Shown here: piece by piece, positions 1 through 8,977 of the stretch | Numbering within the stretch: position 1 is the first letter of the stretch | How the letters are laid out: every line of letters starts with the position of its first letter | Assembly: GCA_030429705.1 (NCBI GenBank) | Contig: JAUIES010000001.1 | Location: 620,001-684,000, forward strand | DNA from: Phycisphaerae bacterium | GTDB taxonomy: Bacteria > Planctomycetota > Phycisphaerae > Phycisphaerales > UBA1924 | DNA length: 64,000 nt | Reading direction: 5' to 3' | Program-made: the position numbers and the translations under genes | The notes under the pieces: generated by a model | Told to the model about the DNA's origin: nothing | The model's database searches: none | What the model saw: only the letters and a program-made list of their open reading frames with translations

Positions 1-1829
1 ACCTCGGCGGTGGTCGGCCAGATGTCTTTGAGGAACACATCCTTGCCATCAGGTGTCTGAGCGATCGGCTCGTTCTGCAGATCAATATCAACCGTACCGG
101 CGATCGCGTACGCAACAACCAGAGGCGGGCTGGCGAGGTAGTTTGCTCGCACCGCCGGGTGCACGCGGCCTTCAAAGTTGCGATTGCCAGAAAGCACCGA
201 GGCACATACAAGGTCGCCGTCTTCGATGCCCTTTTCAATCTCAGGCGGAAGCGGGCCGGAGTTGCCGATACAGGTTGTGCAGCCATAGCCCACGGTGTTG
301 AAGCCGAGCGCTTCGAGGTCTTCGGTCAGGTTGGCTGCGTTGAAATACTCGGTCACCACCTTGGAACCTGGCGCCAGCGAGGTTTTGACCCACGGCTTGC
401 GGTTGAGACCGAGAGCGCGTGCCTTGCGAGCCACCAGGCCGGCGGCAATCATCACATCGGGGTTGCTGGTGTTGGTGCAACTGGTGATCGCTGCGATGAC
501 CACAGAACCCTGAGTGAGCGTGATCTTCTGATCGGTGGTCGCAGGGTGACTGGCTTCACTGAGTGTGACTTCGACCGACGCGTCGGTTCGGTCTGCGGCT
601 GCGCCAAGACCCTGTGGTCCTTGCGGCGCGACCAGTTGCTGCTCGAATGTTGACTTCATGTCTTTCAGTTCGATGCGGTCCTGTGGGCGCTTCGGCCCGG
701 CGAGTGAAGGCTGAATCGAAGCAAGGTCCAGTTCGAGCACGGCTGCAAACTCAGGCTCGGGCGTGTTCGGCTCCCACCAGAAGTGATTGGCCTTCGCGTA
801 GGCTTCGGCGAGTTCGACTTCGCTCTCGTTCTTGGCTGTGAAGCGTAGAAAGTCGATCGTCTTCCGATCGATCGGGAAGAATCCGCATGTCGCACCGTAT
901 TCGGGCGCCATGTTGGCGATGGTCGCGCGATCAGGGATGGACAGTTCGGCCATGCCATCGCCAAAGAACTCGACGAATTTCTCGACCACGCCGTGTTTGC
1001 GGAGCATCTGCGTCACAGTGAGGACGAGGTCGGTCGCGGTCACACCATCACGAAGTCTGCCGTTGAGGCGGACGCCGACCACTTCGGGTGTGAGCATGAA
1101 GACAGGCTGACCGAGCATGACGGCCTCGGCCTCAATCCCCCCCACACCCCAACCAAGTACACCCAACGCATTGATCATGGTCGTGTGTGAATCGGTCCCG
1201 ACGAGGCTGTCGGGGAATACAACCGTTTCGCCGGCCACTTCTTTGGTCATGCAACCGCGCGCCAGGTACTCAAGATTCACCTGATGCACGATGCCGGTTG
1301 CGGGCGGGACGACTCGAAAGTTGTCAAGACTCTCCTGCCCCCACTTGAGGAACACATACCGTTCGTTGTTGCGCTCAAACTCGCGCTGAGCGTTGATGGT
1401 GATCGCGACGCGTGTTGCAAAGTCGTCAACCTGTACAGAGTGGTCAATGACCAGATCACACGGGGCTTCTGGGTTGATCGACTCGGGGTCGCCGCCAAGG
1501 TTCTTCATCGCGTCACGCATCGCAGCCAGGTCAACCACGCAGGGCACGCCGGTGAAGTCCTGCAGAACGACTCGGCCGGGTGTGAATGGGATCTCTGTGC
1601 TGTTGACAGCGGCGGCGTTGTAGTTGGCGAGCCCGGCGACATCATCTTGCGTGACGGTGAACCCGTCCAGATTCCGAAGCATGGACTCGAGCAAAACCCG
1701 AATCGAGAACGGCAGTTTGCTGATGCCGCGACCGATGCCGGCCTGATCAAGAACGCCGAGGTCAAAATAGGTATAAGTTCCCGAAGAGGTTGTGATCGCC
1801 TTCTTCGCGTCAAATGGGTGCGAGGTCAT
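1..1829 (-). CDS. acnA: Aconitate hydratase, 3'-truncated by window edge
   Basis: Aconitase of the TCA cycle: isomerises citrate to isocitrate through a 4Fe-4S cluster in the cytoplasm. Translating the minus strand from the ATG at 1827-1829 gives an open frame of about 609 codons running off the left edge; AcnA-type enzymes are about 890-920 residues, so roughly the last third is missing. Visible family signatures are [19 protein letters not shown] (substrate/cluster region), [11 protein letters not shown] with the first cluster cysteine, and [14 protein letters not shown] with the other two cysteines. An AGGAG-like site lies about 9 bases upstream of the ATG. It is the last visible gene of the set gdhA - unknown protein - acnA, all minus strand with short gaps, so co-transcription is likely. 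The family call is very secure; the C-terminal swivel domain cannot be checked. Confidence 0.96.
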   Translation of the reverse strand, partial: MTSHPFDAKKAITTSSGTYTYFDLGVLDQAGIGRGISKLPFSIRVLLESMLRNLDGFTVTQDDVAGLANYNAAAVNSTEIPFTPGRVVLQDFTGVPCVVDLAAMRDAMKNLGGDPESINPEAPCDLVIDHSVQVDDFATRVAITINAQREFERNNERYVFLKWGQESLDNFRVVPPATGIVHQVNLEYLARGCMTKEVAGETVVFPDSLVGTDSHTTMINALGVLGWGVGGIEAEAVMLGQPVFMLTPEVVGVRLNGRLRDGVTATDLVLTVTQMLRKHGVVEKFVEFFGDGMAELSIPDRATIANMAPEYGATCGFFPIDRKTIDFLRFTAKNESEVELAEAYAKANHFWWEPNTPEPEFAAVLELDLASIQPSLAGPKRPQDRIELKDMKSTFEQQLVAPQGPQGLGAAADRTDASVEVTLSEASHPATTDQKITLTQGSVVIAAITSCTNTSNPDVMIAAGLVARKARALGLNRKPWVKTSLAPGSKVVTEYFNAANLTEDLEALGFNTVGYGCTTCIGNSGPLPPEIEKGIEDGDLVCASVLSGNRNFEGRVHPAVRANYLASPPLVVAYAIAGTVDIDLQNEPIAQTPDGKDVFLKDIWPTTAE

Positions 1830-1886
1830 ACCGAAATCTCCTTGTGATACTGGAGCATTCGACTTATGCGCCTGAGAATCAACCGT

Positions 1887-2693
1887 TCAGGCTGTGCGCT
1901 CGGCCAGATCGCCCTCTGATTCGACAAAATGAACTGGTAACGGGTCAATTTGCACGGCACGGCGCGGCGGGAGTGTCACCGGACAAACTTGTCCATCAGC
2001 GATCGCAGGCACCAGAATAGGTTGCCCCGAAACCAATCCAAATGCGGTCGGAACAACCAAATCTGACACCGGCCCACCCCGAGCGAAATCGAACTGGCGA
2101 TAGACCTGTCGCTGAGGTACGAGCACCCCAGGGCCAGACTCGCCTCCAATCGCAAGGAAGTCTTCAATCACACCAACCACTTCCCCAACCAAGTCTTCAT
2201 CCCAGTTTGATGGAACGAAGTGAGCACACGGCGATGACTCGAAGACCGCAACGCCGGGTGTTGGGACGAGCAACGAATCGACGACTTCCGCTTCAGCCAA
2301 AGCCAATGCAAGTTCTCCGGGATGGCTTGCCAGGAGTGAAGGAGAGGCGACCGCCCACTCGATGCCGATAGACTGGGCGAGCGCGAGTGCGGATTCGGCA
2401 TCATCACAGATCTCGGCTGCCTCAACCGCGAGAGGCTCGTCGCCCCAGATCGCGTGCATGGCCAACACATCTTCGCGGACTGCGAGTGCTGCCCGATCGA
2501 GCGCAAGTGGTATGTCCGGTAGATCCAGTTCACCGATCTCGCCGAGTGCGTGCGTCACCGCTTGCAATGCAATGACATGCGGCACCGCCTGCTTCCACCG
2601 CCCTTGTTCGCCGAGTTCGGGGAGAGCCAGAGATGCGGCTGCAAAGTCCTTCCATCGACCCAGCAGAATCGCCCATGTCAGCGTATCGGGCAT
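1887..2693 (-). CDS. Conserved-looking protein of unknown function in gdhA-acnA operon
   Basis: A 268-residue protein that I do not recognise. It has no signal peptide or obvious membrane segment and is rich in Ala, Leu, Val, Asp and Glu. The N-terminal half looks helical (stretches such as AVTHALGEIGELDLPDIPLALDRAALAVREDV). The C-terminal half looks beta-rich, with VLVPQRQVYRQFDFARGGP and several VxxP segments. The start is supported by an AAAGGTG sequence about 8 bases upstream of the ATG. It begins about 20 bases after the gdhA stop and ends about 57 bases before the acnA start, on the same strand. This suggests co-expression with glutamate dehydrogenase and aconitase, so a role around glutamate/2-oxoglutarate metabolism is possible. 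That is inference from position only. Confidence 0.75.
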   Translation of the reverse strand: MPDTLTWAILLGRWKDFAAASLALPELGEQGRWKQAVPHVIALQAVTHALGEIGELDLPDIPLALDRAALAVREDVLAMHAIWGDEPLAVEAAEICDDAESALALAQSIGIEWAVASPSLLASHPGELALALAEAEVVDSLLVPTPGVAVFESSPCAHFVPSNWDEDLVGEVVGVIEDFLAIGGESGPGVLVPQRQVYRQFDFARGGPVSDLVVPTAFGLVSGQPILVPAIADGQVCPVTLPPRRAVQIDPLPVHFVESEGDLAERTA

Positions 2694-2712
2694 GGGCGTT
2701 CACCTTTCACGA

Positions 2713-4053
2713 TCAGGGGAAGATGCCACGAACTTTGTAGACATCACCGATGTGATCGAGTGCGGCTGCAAACGCTGCCGTTCGCAAATCACATTTGTAT
2801 TCATTGCGGAATTTGAGTGTGCGGCGTGCTGCAAGCACCATGTGCCGGTTCAGTTCGCGGTCAACTTGTTCGGCGCTCCAAACGACGGATGACTTGTTCT
2901 GCAGCCATTCGAAGTACGAGACCGTCACGCCACCTGCATTGGCGAGAATCGCTGGGATGATCTCAACACCCTTGGCGACGAGAATGCGGTCGCCGCCTGG
3001 TGTCGAGGGTGCATTTGCGGCCTCGGCCATGACTTTGCAATCAAGCCATTCGGCACGCTGCGGCGTAATCATCTGCTCGAGAGCACCGGGGATGAACACA
3101 TCCACCTTGGTGCGATAAAAGTCTTCCTCGGTGCAATCGTCGGCACCGGCAAAACCCTTGACACCACCGGTCGCTTCGGCGTGCTTGGCGAGTGCATTGC
3201 AGTCGATGCCATTTTCGTTGCGGATGAAACCGGTGTGGTCTGCGACGGCTGTCGTCTTGGCACCCATGTCTTGAAGGATTCGACCGGCCCACGAGTTCAC
3301 ATTGCCAAACCCGAGCAGGCTTGCCGTCATGCCTTGCACGGGAATACCGATGCCGGGGAGCATTTCAGCGAGCACATCGGCCACACCCTGCCCGGTGGCT
3401 TTTTCACGGCCGAGCGAGCCGCCAAACTCGACAGGCTTCCCCGTCACAACGCGAATGCCATCGTTGGCATCTTTGCCTTCATTGGACATCATGTAGGTAT
3501 CAGCGAACCACGCCATGATTTGTGCATTGGTTCCCACATCGGGCGCAGGGATGTCATAGTCGGGCCCGATCTCGTTTGCGATCGCTGAGCAATAACGGCG
3601 GGTGACGCGCTGGAGTTCACCTTCAGAGAGTTCGCGCGTGTTGACTTTGACGCCCCCCTTGCCGCCACCGAAAGGGATGCGAACGAGCGCACACTTCATG
3701 GTCATGAGCAGCGCGAGTGACTTGACATCGTCGAGGTGTACATCCGGGTGGAATCGGAAGCCGCCCTTGTAAGGACCAAGTGCGTTGTTGTGTTGGATGC
3801 GGTACCCCTTGAAGAGTTTGTGGTGCCCGTCGTCCATGCGAACGGGGAAGTGCACCATGATCTCGTTCTTGGGCTGCGCGAGAATGATCTGCACACGGTG
3901 CTGCAGACCGAGCAGATCGCATGCACCAAGCATGACTTCAACTGTTTGCAGGTAGAGATTGTCAGGATCCGTCGGAAAACCGAGTTCATCGCAAATGGGG
4001 TGGTGCTTTCCATTGAGTTCGGCGCTTGACTGATTTTCCGTGGCGGTGCTCAT
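2713..4053 (-). CDS. gdhA: Glutamate dehydrogenase (Glu/Leu/Phe/Val dehydrogenase family)
   Basis: Reversible oxidative deamination of glutamate to 2-oxoglutarate and ammonium, linking nitrogen metabolism to the TCA cycle. The 446-residue protein has the whole family layout. The N-terminal substrate domain carries the substrate lysine near residue 120 (MTMKCAL), the catalytic lysine near 132 in PFGGGKGGVKV, and the aspartate of PAPDVGTN near 172. The C-terminal Rossmann domain has the glycine motif LLGFGNVNSWAG near 247-257. Length is normal. It is the first gene of the minus-strand set with the unknown protein at 1887-2693 and acnA. The upstream intergenic region is shared with the divergent pseudo-receiver gene at 4310. 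Leucine dehydrogenases share the fold but are usually shorter (about 360 residues), so glutamate dehydrogenase is preferred. Cofactor preference cannot be read with certainty. Confidence 0.95.
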   Translation of the reverse strand: MSTATENQSSAELNGKHHPICDELGFPTDPDNLYLQTVEVMLGACDLLGLQHRVQIILAQPKNEIMVHFPVRMDDGHHKLFKGYRIQHNNALGPYKGGFRFHPDVHLDDVKSLALLMTMKCALVRIPFGGGKGGVKVNTRELSEGELQRVTRRYCSAIANEIGPDYDIPAPDVGTNAQIMAWFADTYMMSNEGKDANDGIRVVTGKPVEFGGSLGREKATGQGVADVLAEMLPGIGIPVQGMTASLLGFGNVNSWAGRILQDMGAKTTAVADHTGFIRNENGIDCNALAKHAEATGGVKGFAGADDCTEEDFYRTKVDVFIPGALEQMITPQRAEWLDCKVMAEAANAPSTPGGDRILVAKGVEIIPAILANAGGVTVSYFEWLQNKSSVVWSAEQVDRELNRHMVLAARRTLKFRNEYKCDLRTAAFAAALDHIGDVYKVRGIFP

Positions 4054-4201
4054 GCTTTACATCCCTGGTAGATTCGATTCTGCGATCGGCCACACTTTGC
4101 AGTCCGCCACTCGGCCTGTGCAAGGCTTGACGAAACGATCCGTGTGACACGACAAGGCCCCCTCACCATCGTCGGCAGACAGTCCCGACGACCCTCTGAC
4201 A

Positions 4202-4213
4202 AGGGGATCCCCT
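4202..4213. promoter_or_regulatory. 12-base perfect palindrome in divergent promoter region
   Basis: AGGGGATCCCCT is a perfect palindrome lying between the divergent starts of gdhA (4053) and the pseudo-receiver gene (4310). Dyad symmetry in a shared promoter region is compatible with an operator site, but a 12-base palindrome can also occur by chance. No regulator is assigned. Confidence 0.25.
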
Positions 4214-4309
4214 ATTCTTCGCCATGTCCCTACCGATACTCCAGCGGGAAGGTTCGCAATTCTTGCATTCTCAGACGACCGAGAATGTCCACTATTGAGG
4301 TTTTGCCCC

Positions 4310-4666
4310 ATGATTGCGTTTGTTGCTTCTGATCTGATCTGGTCTTCTCGCATCAAGGCGACCGCTGATGCCCTTGGTGTGGGATCCAAGCGTATCTTCA
4401 ATCCGGATGGGCTCGGTGCGTTGGTCGATTCGGGAAAACTGCGTCTGGTGCTCATCGACCTCGAATCTGAAGACGCTGAGGTTATTGTGGACGCACTTCG
4501 GGGTCGGCACGCGACAGAATTGTCAAAAGCAATCCCGACGCTCGCGTGGGCTCCCCATGTCATGGTGGAGAGCATGGAGTCAGCCCGGGCTGCGGGTGTT
4601 GATCGTGTGCTGACGAGAGGCGCTTTTTCTTCAAAGTTGGAAGCAATTGTGGCTGAAGTGGTGTGA
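4310..4666 (+). CDS. Receiver-like (CheY-fold) small protein, probably pseudo-receiver
   Basis: A 118-residue protein with the alternating beta/alpha pattern of a response-regulator receiver domain: IAFVASDLIWSSRI (beta1), LRLVLIDLES (beta3), IPTLAWAPHV (beta4) and VDRVLTRGAFSSKLEAIV (beta5 and last helix). The aspartate of LIDLES sits where the phospho-acceptor would be. The conserved Thr/Ser after beta4 and the Lys-Pro after beta5 are not seen, so normal phospho-switching is doubtful. The ATG at 4310 is preferred over the in-frame TTG at 4295 because GAGG lies just ahead of it. The gene stands alone, divergent from gdhA and upstream of rpsA. No output domain is present. The fold call is by eye from the pattern and is moderately sure. 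Confidence 0.6.
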   Translation: MIAFVASDLIWSSRIKATADALGVGSKRIFNPDGLGALVDSGKLRLVLIDLESEDAEVIVDALRGRHATELSKAIPTLAWAPHVMVESMESARAAGVDRVLTRGAFSSKLEAIVAEVV

Positions 4667-4918
4667 ACAGACCGTGGATTGGCATGTTTCCCAAACTTCG
4701 GGCTGTTCGCAGCCGATCTGATGCACTATCCTATCAGTCCTTACGGTTTGGGAGGCCGACCCGGCGGTGCGTGTGCATGGCCGGGCCAGAACTTGAATCA
4801 TTAGCACGCCCAGTTGGGCCCACGACCGGTATCTCCGAGCGTGGTCACGCCCGCGACAGCGATCATGCCCATTCGGCCGGGCAGTTCACACCGCGAGCGA
4901 ACAGAAGGAACACGGTAC

Positions 4919-6679
4919 ATGATTGACGAAACGCTGATCGCATCCCTTGGGATCGAGGACACCGACGCGCAGGCACTTCTTGATGAGGCGTTCGGTGCCG
5001 ATGGCATGGACATGGATTCTCTCCTGGGTGACCAGGCCGACGATCTTCAGCCAGGCAAACTGATCAAGGGACGCGTCATCGGGTTTAGTGGCGATGATGT
5101 GGTGGTTGAAGTCGGGCTCAAGAGCGAAGGGCTGATCCCGCGTGAAGAGTTCGCGAACATGGTTGACCTCAAGGTCGGTGACACCGTTGATGTGTTGCTC
5201 GAATCTGTCGAGGGTGAGCAAGGGCTCATTCAACTTTCAAAGCGCAAAGCCGACCGCCAGATCGCGTGGCAGCGCATCGTTGATACCACGAAGGAAGGCG
5301 ATGTCGTCGAAGGCACCGTCATGCGCAAGATCAAGGGCGGGCTGCTCGTCGACATCGGCGTGCCCGTCTTCCTGCCCGCATCACAGGTTGACATTCGTCG
5401 TCCGCACGAGATCGGCGACTTCATCGGCCGCATGTGCCGGGCGCGCATCCTCAAGATCGACGAGGAACGACGCAACATCGTCATTTCGCGTCGCAAGTTG
5501 ATCGAAGAGGAACGCGACGATGCCAAGCGTCGTCTGCTCACCACCCTCGACGAGGGTCAGATGGTCACCGGTACCGTCAAGAACATCGCCGACTTTGGTG
5601 CATTCATTGACCTCGGCGGGATCGATGGCCTCCTGCATATCACTGATATGTCCTGGAGCCGCATCAACCACCCGAGCGAAATGCTCAAGGTTGACCAGAA
5701 GATCGAAGTCAAAGTCCTCAACATCGACAAGGACAAGGAAAAGATCGCACTCGGGCTCAAGCAGAAGGAAGAGAGCCCGTGGGAGAAGATCGAAGCCAAG
5801 TTCCCGGTCGGTTCACGCATTACGGGCGAAGTGGTCAACATCATGTCATACGGCGCGTTCATTCGCCTCGACGATGGCATCGAAGGGCTCGTCCACATCT
5901 CTGAAATGTCATGGACCCGTCGCATCAACCACCCGTCAGAAGTGGTCAGCCTCGGCGACGAGATCGAAGTCGTTGTCCTCGACATCGACAAGAACAAGCA
6001 GGAAATCAGCCTCGGTGTCAAGCAGGTTGAAGTCAACCCGTGGGAACTCGTCAGCGAGAAGTACCCCCCCGGTACCATCATCGAGGGTCAGATCCGCAAT
6101 CTCGCCAACTACGGCGCGTTCGTCGAGATCGAACCCGGCATCGACGGCCTGCTGCATATCTCCGATATGTCATGGACCAAGAAAGTCACGCACCCGAACG
6201 AACTCTACAAGAAGGGCGATGTGGTCCGCTGCGTCGTGCTCGAGGTCGAACAGGACAAGCAGCGTGTCAGCCTTGGTGTCAAGCAACTGACCGAGGATCC
6301 GTGGATCAACGCGATTCCCGATGCGTACAAGCCGGGCATGGTTGTGCGCGGGCATGTCACCAAGATCACGAACTTCGGCGTGTTCGTCGAACTCGAAGAC
6401 GATCTGGAAGGCTTGCTGCACATCTCGGAACTCGCCGACCACAAGGTCGAGAATCCGCAGGATGTCGTCAAGGCCAATGACGAGATCGATGTCAAGATTC
6501 TTCGAGTCGATACCTCTGATCGCAAGATCGGACTGAGTCTCAAGCGGGCCCAGTGGGGCGATGCTTCAGGCGGCGAGGGCGGCGAAGGAGACGACGGCAT
6601 GGGTCGCGGACCGGATGCCCCGAGCCGAGGCGGCATGGACGATCACGACGCCATGGGCACCGACAAGATTCAGTTCTGA
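4919..6679 (+). CDS. rpsA: 30S ribosomal protein S1
   Basis: RNA-binding ribosomal protein S1, which helps place mRNA on the 30S subunit. The 586-residue product has six S1 (OB-fold) domains in tandem, opening at PGKLIKGRVIGF, EGDVVEGTVMRK, EGQMVTGTVKNI, VGSRITGEVVNI, PGTIIEGQIRNL and PGMVVRGHVTKI. Domains 3-6 carry the GxFVxL...GLLHISDMSW signature. A Gly/Asp-rich tail follows. The ATG at 4919 is chosen because AAGGA lies about 10 bases upstream; the frame stays open further upstream (to 4814), but that extension looks unlike S1. Helping mRNA binding may matter in this genome, where several genes have poor Shine-Dalgarno sites. The gene is followed at once by a strong terminator and appears monocistronic. 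Confidence 0.96.
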   Translation: MIDETLIASLGIEDTDAQALLDEAFGADGMDMDSLLGDQADDLQPGKLIKGRVIGFSGDDVVVEVGLKSEGLIPREEFANMVDLKVGDTVDVLLESVEGEQGLIQLSKRKADRQIAWQRIVDTTKEGDVVEGTVMRKIKGGLLVDIGVPVFLPASQVDIRRPHEIGDFIGRMCRARILKIDEERRNIVISRRKLIEEERDDAKRRLLTTLDEGQMVTGTVKNIADFGAFIDLGGIDGLLHITDMSWSRINHPSEMLKVDQKIEVKVLNIDKDKEKIALGLKQKEESPWEKIEAKFPVGSRITGEVVNIMSYGAFIRLDDGIEGLVHISEMSWTRRINHPSEVVSLGDEIEVVVLDIDKNKQEISLGVKQVEVNPWELVSEKYPPGTIIEGQIRNLANYGAFVEIEPGIDGLLHISDMSWTKKVTHPNELYKKGDVVRCVVLEVEQDKQRVSLGVKQLTEDPWINAIPDAYKPGMVVRGHVTKITNFGVFVELEDDLEGLLHISELADHKVENPQDVVKANDEIDVKILRVDTSDRKIGLSLKRAQWGDASGGEGGEGDDGMGRGPDAPSRGGMDDHDAMGTDKIQF

Positions 6680-6702
6680 TCTGAACCGATGACAAAAAAC
6701 CT

Positions 6703-6732
6703 GAAGCCCCGGGAGTTTCCCGGGGCTTTTTT
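6703..6732 (+). terminator. Intrinsic terminator of rpsA
   Basis: A GC-rich hairpin with arms AAGCCCCGGGA and TCCCGGGGCTT, separated by a short GTT-type loop and followed by a run of T, begins about 25 bases after the rpsA stop. This is a textbook rho-independent terminator. Confidence 0.92.
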
Positions 6733-6849
6733 CATGCGCGTCAGACAACCGTTCGAGCGGAATGTCCGGATAGCATGTCATGCCGGTCGTTGCAGATCTG
6801 CGATTGCATCGATTGGCGGGCTGGGTGAAAGCCCTTCAACCTCGCAGGC

Positions 6850-6930
6850 TTAGCTCATCGCGATGAACGCGAGGAGAGCGAGCACTGAAACGCGGCGGCC
6901 GACTTCTGAAAGAGTGAAAAGAGTCTTCAT
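6850..6930 (-). CDS. Possible 26-residue membrane micro-protein
   Basis: A very short frame on the minus strand (ATG at 6928-6930, TAA at 6850-6852). It starts MKTLFTLSEVGRR and ends in a hydrophobic stretch VSVLALLAFIAMS, i.e. a basic N-terminus followed by one potential membrane helix. GAGG lies about 9 bases upstream of the ATG. It lies in the roughly 330-base gap between the rpsA terminator and the next plus-strand gene, where no other gene is evident. A weak GGGCT/AGCCC hairpin lies just downstream. A plus-strand frame crosses the same bases but looks non-coding here. Frames this short arise by chance, so this is a candidate only; no function is assigned. Confidence 0.35.
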   Translation of the reverse strand: MKTLFTLSEVGRRVSVLALLAFIAMS

Positions 6931-7066
6931 GATATGTAACCTCGTTCTTTGGTTGAGAGTCTACTTGCAACCCCCATGCCAGGGGAAGCACCAAAACCGA
7001 ACAACCCAGTTCAGAGCCGCGAAATCGCGTTTGCGACGGCTTCTCGGACAATGCACGCCAACCGTG

Positions 7067-8887
7067 ATGTTGCACGCACGCAGCGCGGTGTTGATCTGGG
7101 TGATGCTGCTACTGAACAGCCCCGCCCGCGCGGGTGTTCTCGGACGGGAAGTGCCTGATGCTGCATCAGCAATGCAGGCAGCAATGACCATTCAGGACTG
7201 GGTCCGCGCGTCGGCAGTTGAAGGCGATGGACTTGAGGTCGACGGAGCAGCTGTGTTACTCAGACTGGACCGAAAACTCGTCGGGCAGGGCGAAGCGTTT
7301 TCGGATCCTGCCAAAAACCTGCAACTGGCGACGCAGCGGGCGCTCCTGCGGGCCATGAGCGCCCGAGGTGAACCGGGGGTCCCCGGCGAAGGGTTCGGAC
7401 GCGCTATAGCGATCGAGATCGAACTCGCTGGAGGTCTGATCCCACTCATCGCAGCGGATGATCTTGAACTTGCGCTCGGCGTATCGCCCGGGCTCGATGG
7501 TGTGGCGGTGCGGCTGGGCGAACGGATCGCAGCCCGCTTTCCGAGTCAGATGAGACCAACCGGCCAGAACGCGGCGGAGGTTGTTCGAGGGTTGGTGTCG
7601 GAACTTGCCGGTGACTCGACACGCGGCTTCGATGAACTGACAGCGCTTCGTGAAGCCGGGTATGCGTTCTATCGATTCCGCACCGTCAACCTCGTCCAAC
7701 TGGCACCCGGGACCGGTTTCGTGTTTGCGCATCGCGGTGGACGAATCGTCGAACGCAGTGAAATCGACGCTGGTCGACTCGGACAGATGGCTGAGGGAAT
7801 TGCAAACCACCTCTGTGATCGGCTGTGGCCCGGTATTGAACCGTACGGGTTAATGGGCACCCTCGACCCTGTCACCGGCCGCGTTGAGTCACGAACGGAA
7901 TCGCCCGCCGGTCAGGCGATCGCGGCTTCGGCCCTCGCCCGATGCAGCCAAACCGAAGGGCTTGATCAGGCCGTGCGTGATCGTGCGCGCACGACGGCTG
8001 TCGCGATACTCGATCAACTCGCTCTGGTTGCGGAGCAAGAGATTGAGCCCTGGTCAAATCCTGCGGATGGTGCTGCGACGATCATTGCGCTCACCGAACT
8101 TTCTGATCTGCCCGACTCGCCCGAACGCGACACGATGTTTGACCGATGCGCAGCCAGGGTCATCGCAGCCTACGACCCGGTACCGGCTGTCTTTGCCGAT
8201 GAGGTACCAAGGTCTGCGTGGGGCTTGATGGCACTCGCCATGGTTCGGCTCGCTGCAAACGAGGCTTGTTCGCACGCGACAGCATTAAGCGCGGTTCGGG
8301 CGAGTTTCCGCAATACCCCCCCGGAACAACTGGTGAGCCAGATGCCATGGCTCGGCTGGGCGGAGCAGGAAATCCACCGCGGTGCAGATGCTCTCCCGAG
8401 CGCGCCTGCGCTCATCGAGATGCGTCGGCTGGTGTTTGATCACCAACTGGACCCAACGACACTCGACGCAGATGACCGAGACCTCGCGGGCGGGGTTGTG
8501 TTTACCAGTGGCACGACGCCATTACCAACCTGGAACGCGATTCGCCCGATGCCTTTTCTAGCCGACATGCTCGCGGATGAACGCCTCACGAGTGGCTCCT
8601 TGACGCAGGGCGAAGCGACCGCTTGCCTTGCTGACCTCCTCGACCTGACACGGTTCCTGCATCAACTTTGCGCTGACCCGGTCGCGGGGCATATGTACCG
8701 TCGCGCGGGACGGTCGATGTGGGGTGTTCGGATGGCGCTCTGGGACCAGCGTATAAGCATCGAGGCGTCCTCACTCGGGCTCGAATCCGTGTGTCGATTG
8801 CTTGATGCTGTGCATGCGGTTGCGGATCGCGGACGAGGCACAGACAAGGCAGAATCGGTACCCGGAAACGACGATATTGAGCCTTGA
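7067..8887 (+). CDS. Predicted secreted protein of unknown function
   Basis: A 606-residue protein from the ATG at 7067. The first 25 residues form a signal peptide: a basic start, hydrophobic core LIWVMLLL, and cleavage after a SPARA-type site. The frame is open upstream as far as 6863, but that extension has no signal-like or conserved character, so the later start is preferred; no clear ribosome site is seen. The rest is Ala/Leu/Arg-rich and probably helical, with repeated segments around AASALARCSQTEG, TAVAILDQLALVAEQ and LMALAMVRLAANEA. These could be helical hairpins of an alpha/alpha toroid or similar repeat fold. I do not recognise the family. It lies 90 bases upstream of gyrA on the same strand, which may be coincidental. 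Confidence 0.72.
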   Translation: MLHARSAVLIWVMLLLNSPARAGVLGREVPDAASAMQAAMTIQDWVRASAVEGDGLEVDGAAVLLRLDRKLVGQGEAFSDPAKNLQLATQRALLRAMSARGEPGVPGEGFGRAIAIEIELAGGLIPLIAADDLELALGVSPGLDGVAVRLGERIAARFPSQMRPTGQNAAEVVRGLVSELAGDSTRGFDELTALREAGYAFYRFRTVNLVQLAPGTGFVFAHRGGRIVERSEIDAGRLGQMAEGIANHLCDRLWPGIEPYGLMGTLDPVTGRVESRTESPAGQAIAASALARCSQTEGLDQAVRDRARTTAVAILDQLALVAEQEIEPWSNPADGAATIIALTELSDLPDSPERDTMFDRCAARVIAAYDPVPAVFADEVPRSAWGLMALAMVRLAANEACSHATALSAVRASFRNTPPEQLVSQMPWLGWAEQEIHRGADALPSAPALIEMRRLVFDHQLDPTTLDADDRDLAGGVVFTSGTTPLPTWNAIRPMPFLADMLADERLTSGSLTQGEATACLADLLDLTRFLHQLCADPVAGHMYRRAGRSMWGVRMALWDQRISIEASSLGLESVCRLLDAVHAVADRGRGTDKAESVPGNDDIEP

Positions 8888-8977
8888 ACGGCCTATGATT
8901 TCATGCCGAATTATGCTGTCGATTGATGGCTGGGACGATCGACAACAGTCCTGTATTGCGGCGTGGAGTCTGACCCC

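Noticed and set aside
159-653. Plus-strand open frame of 164 codons at the left edge
   Set aside because: It lies opposite the conserved aconitase sequence read from the minus strand; its composition is that of a shadow frame.
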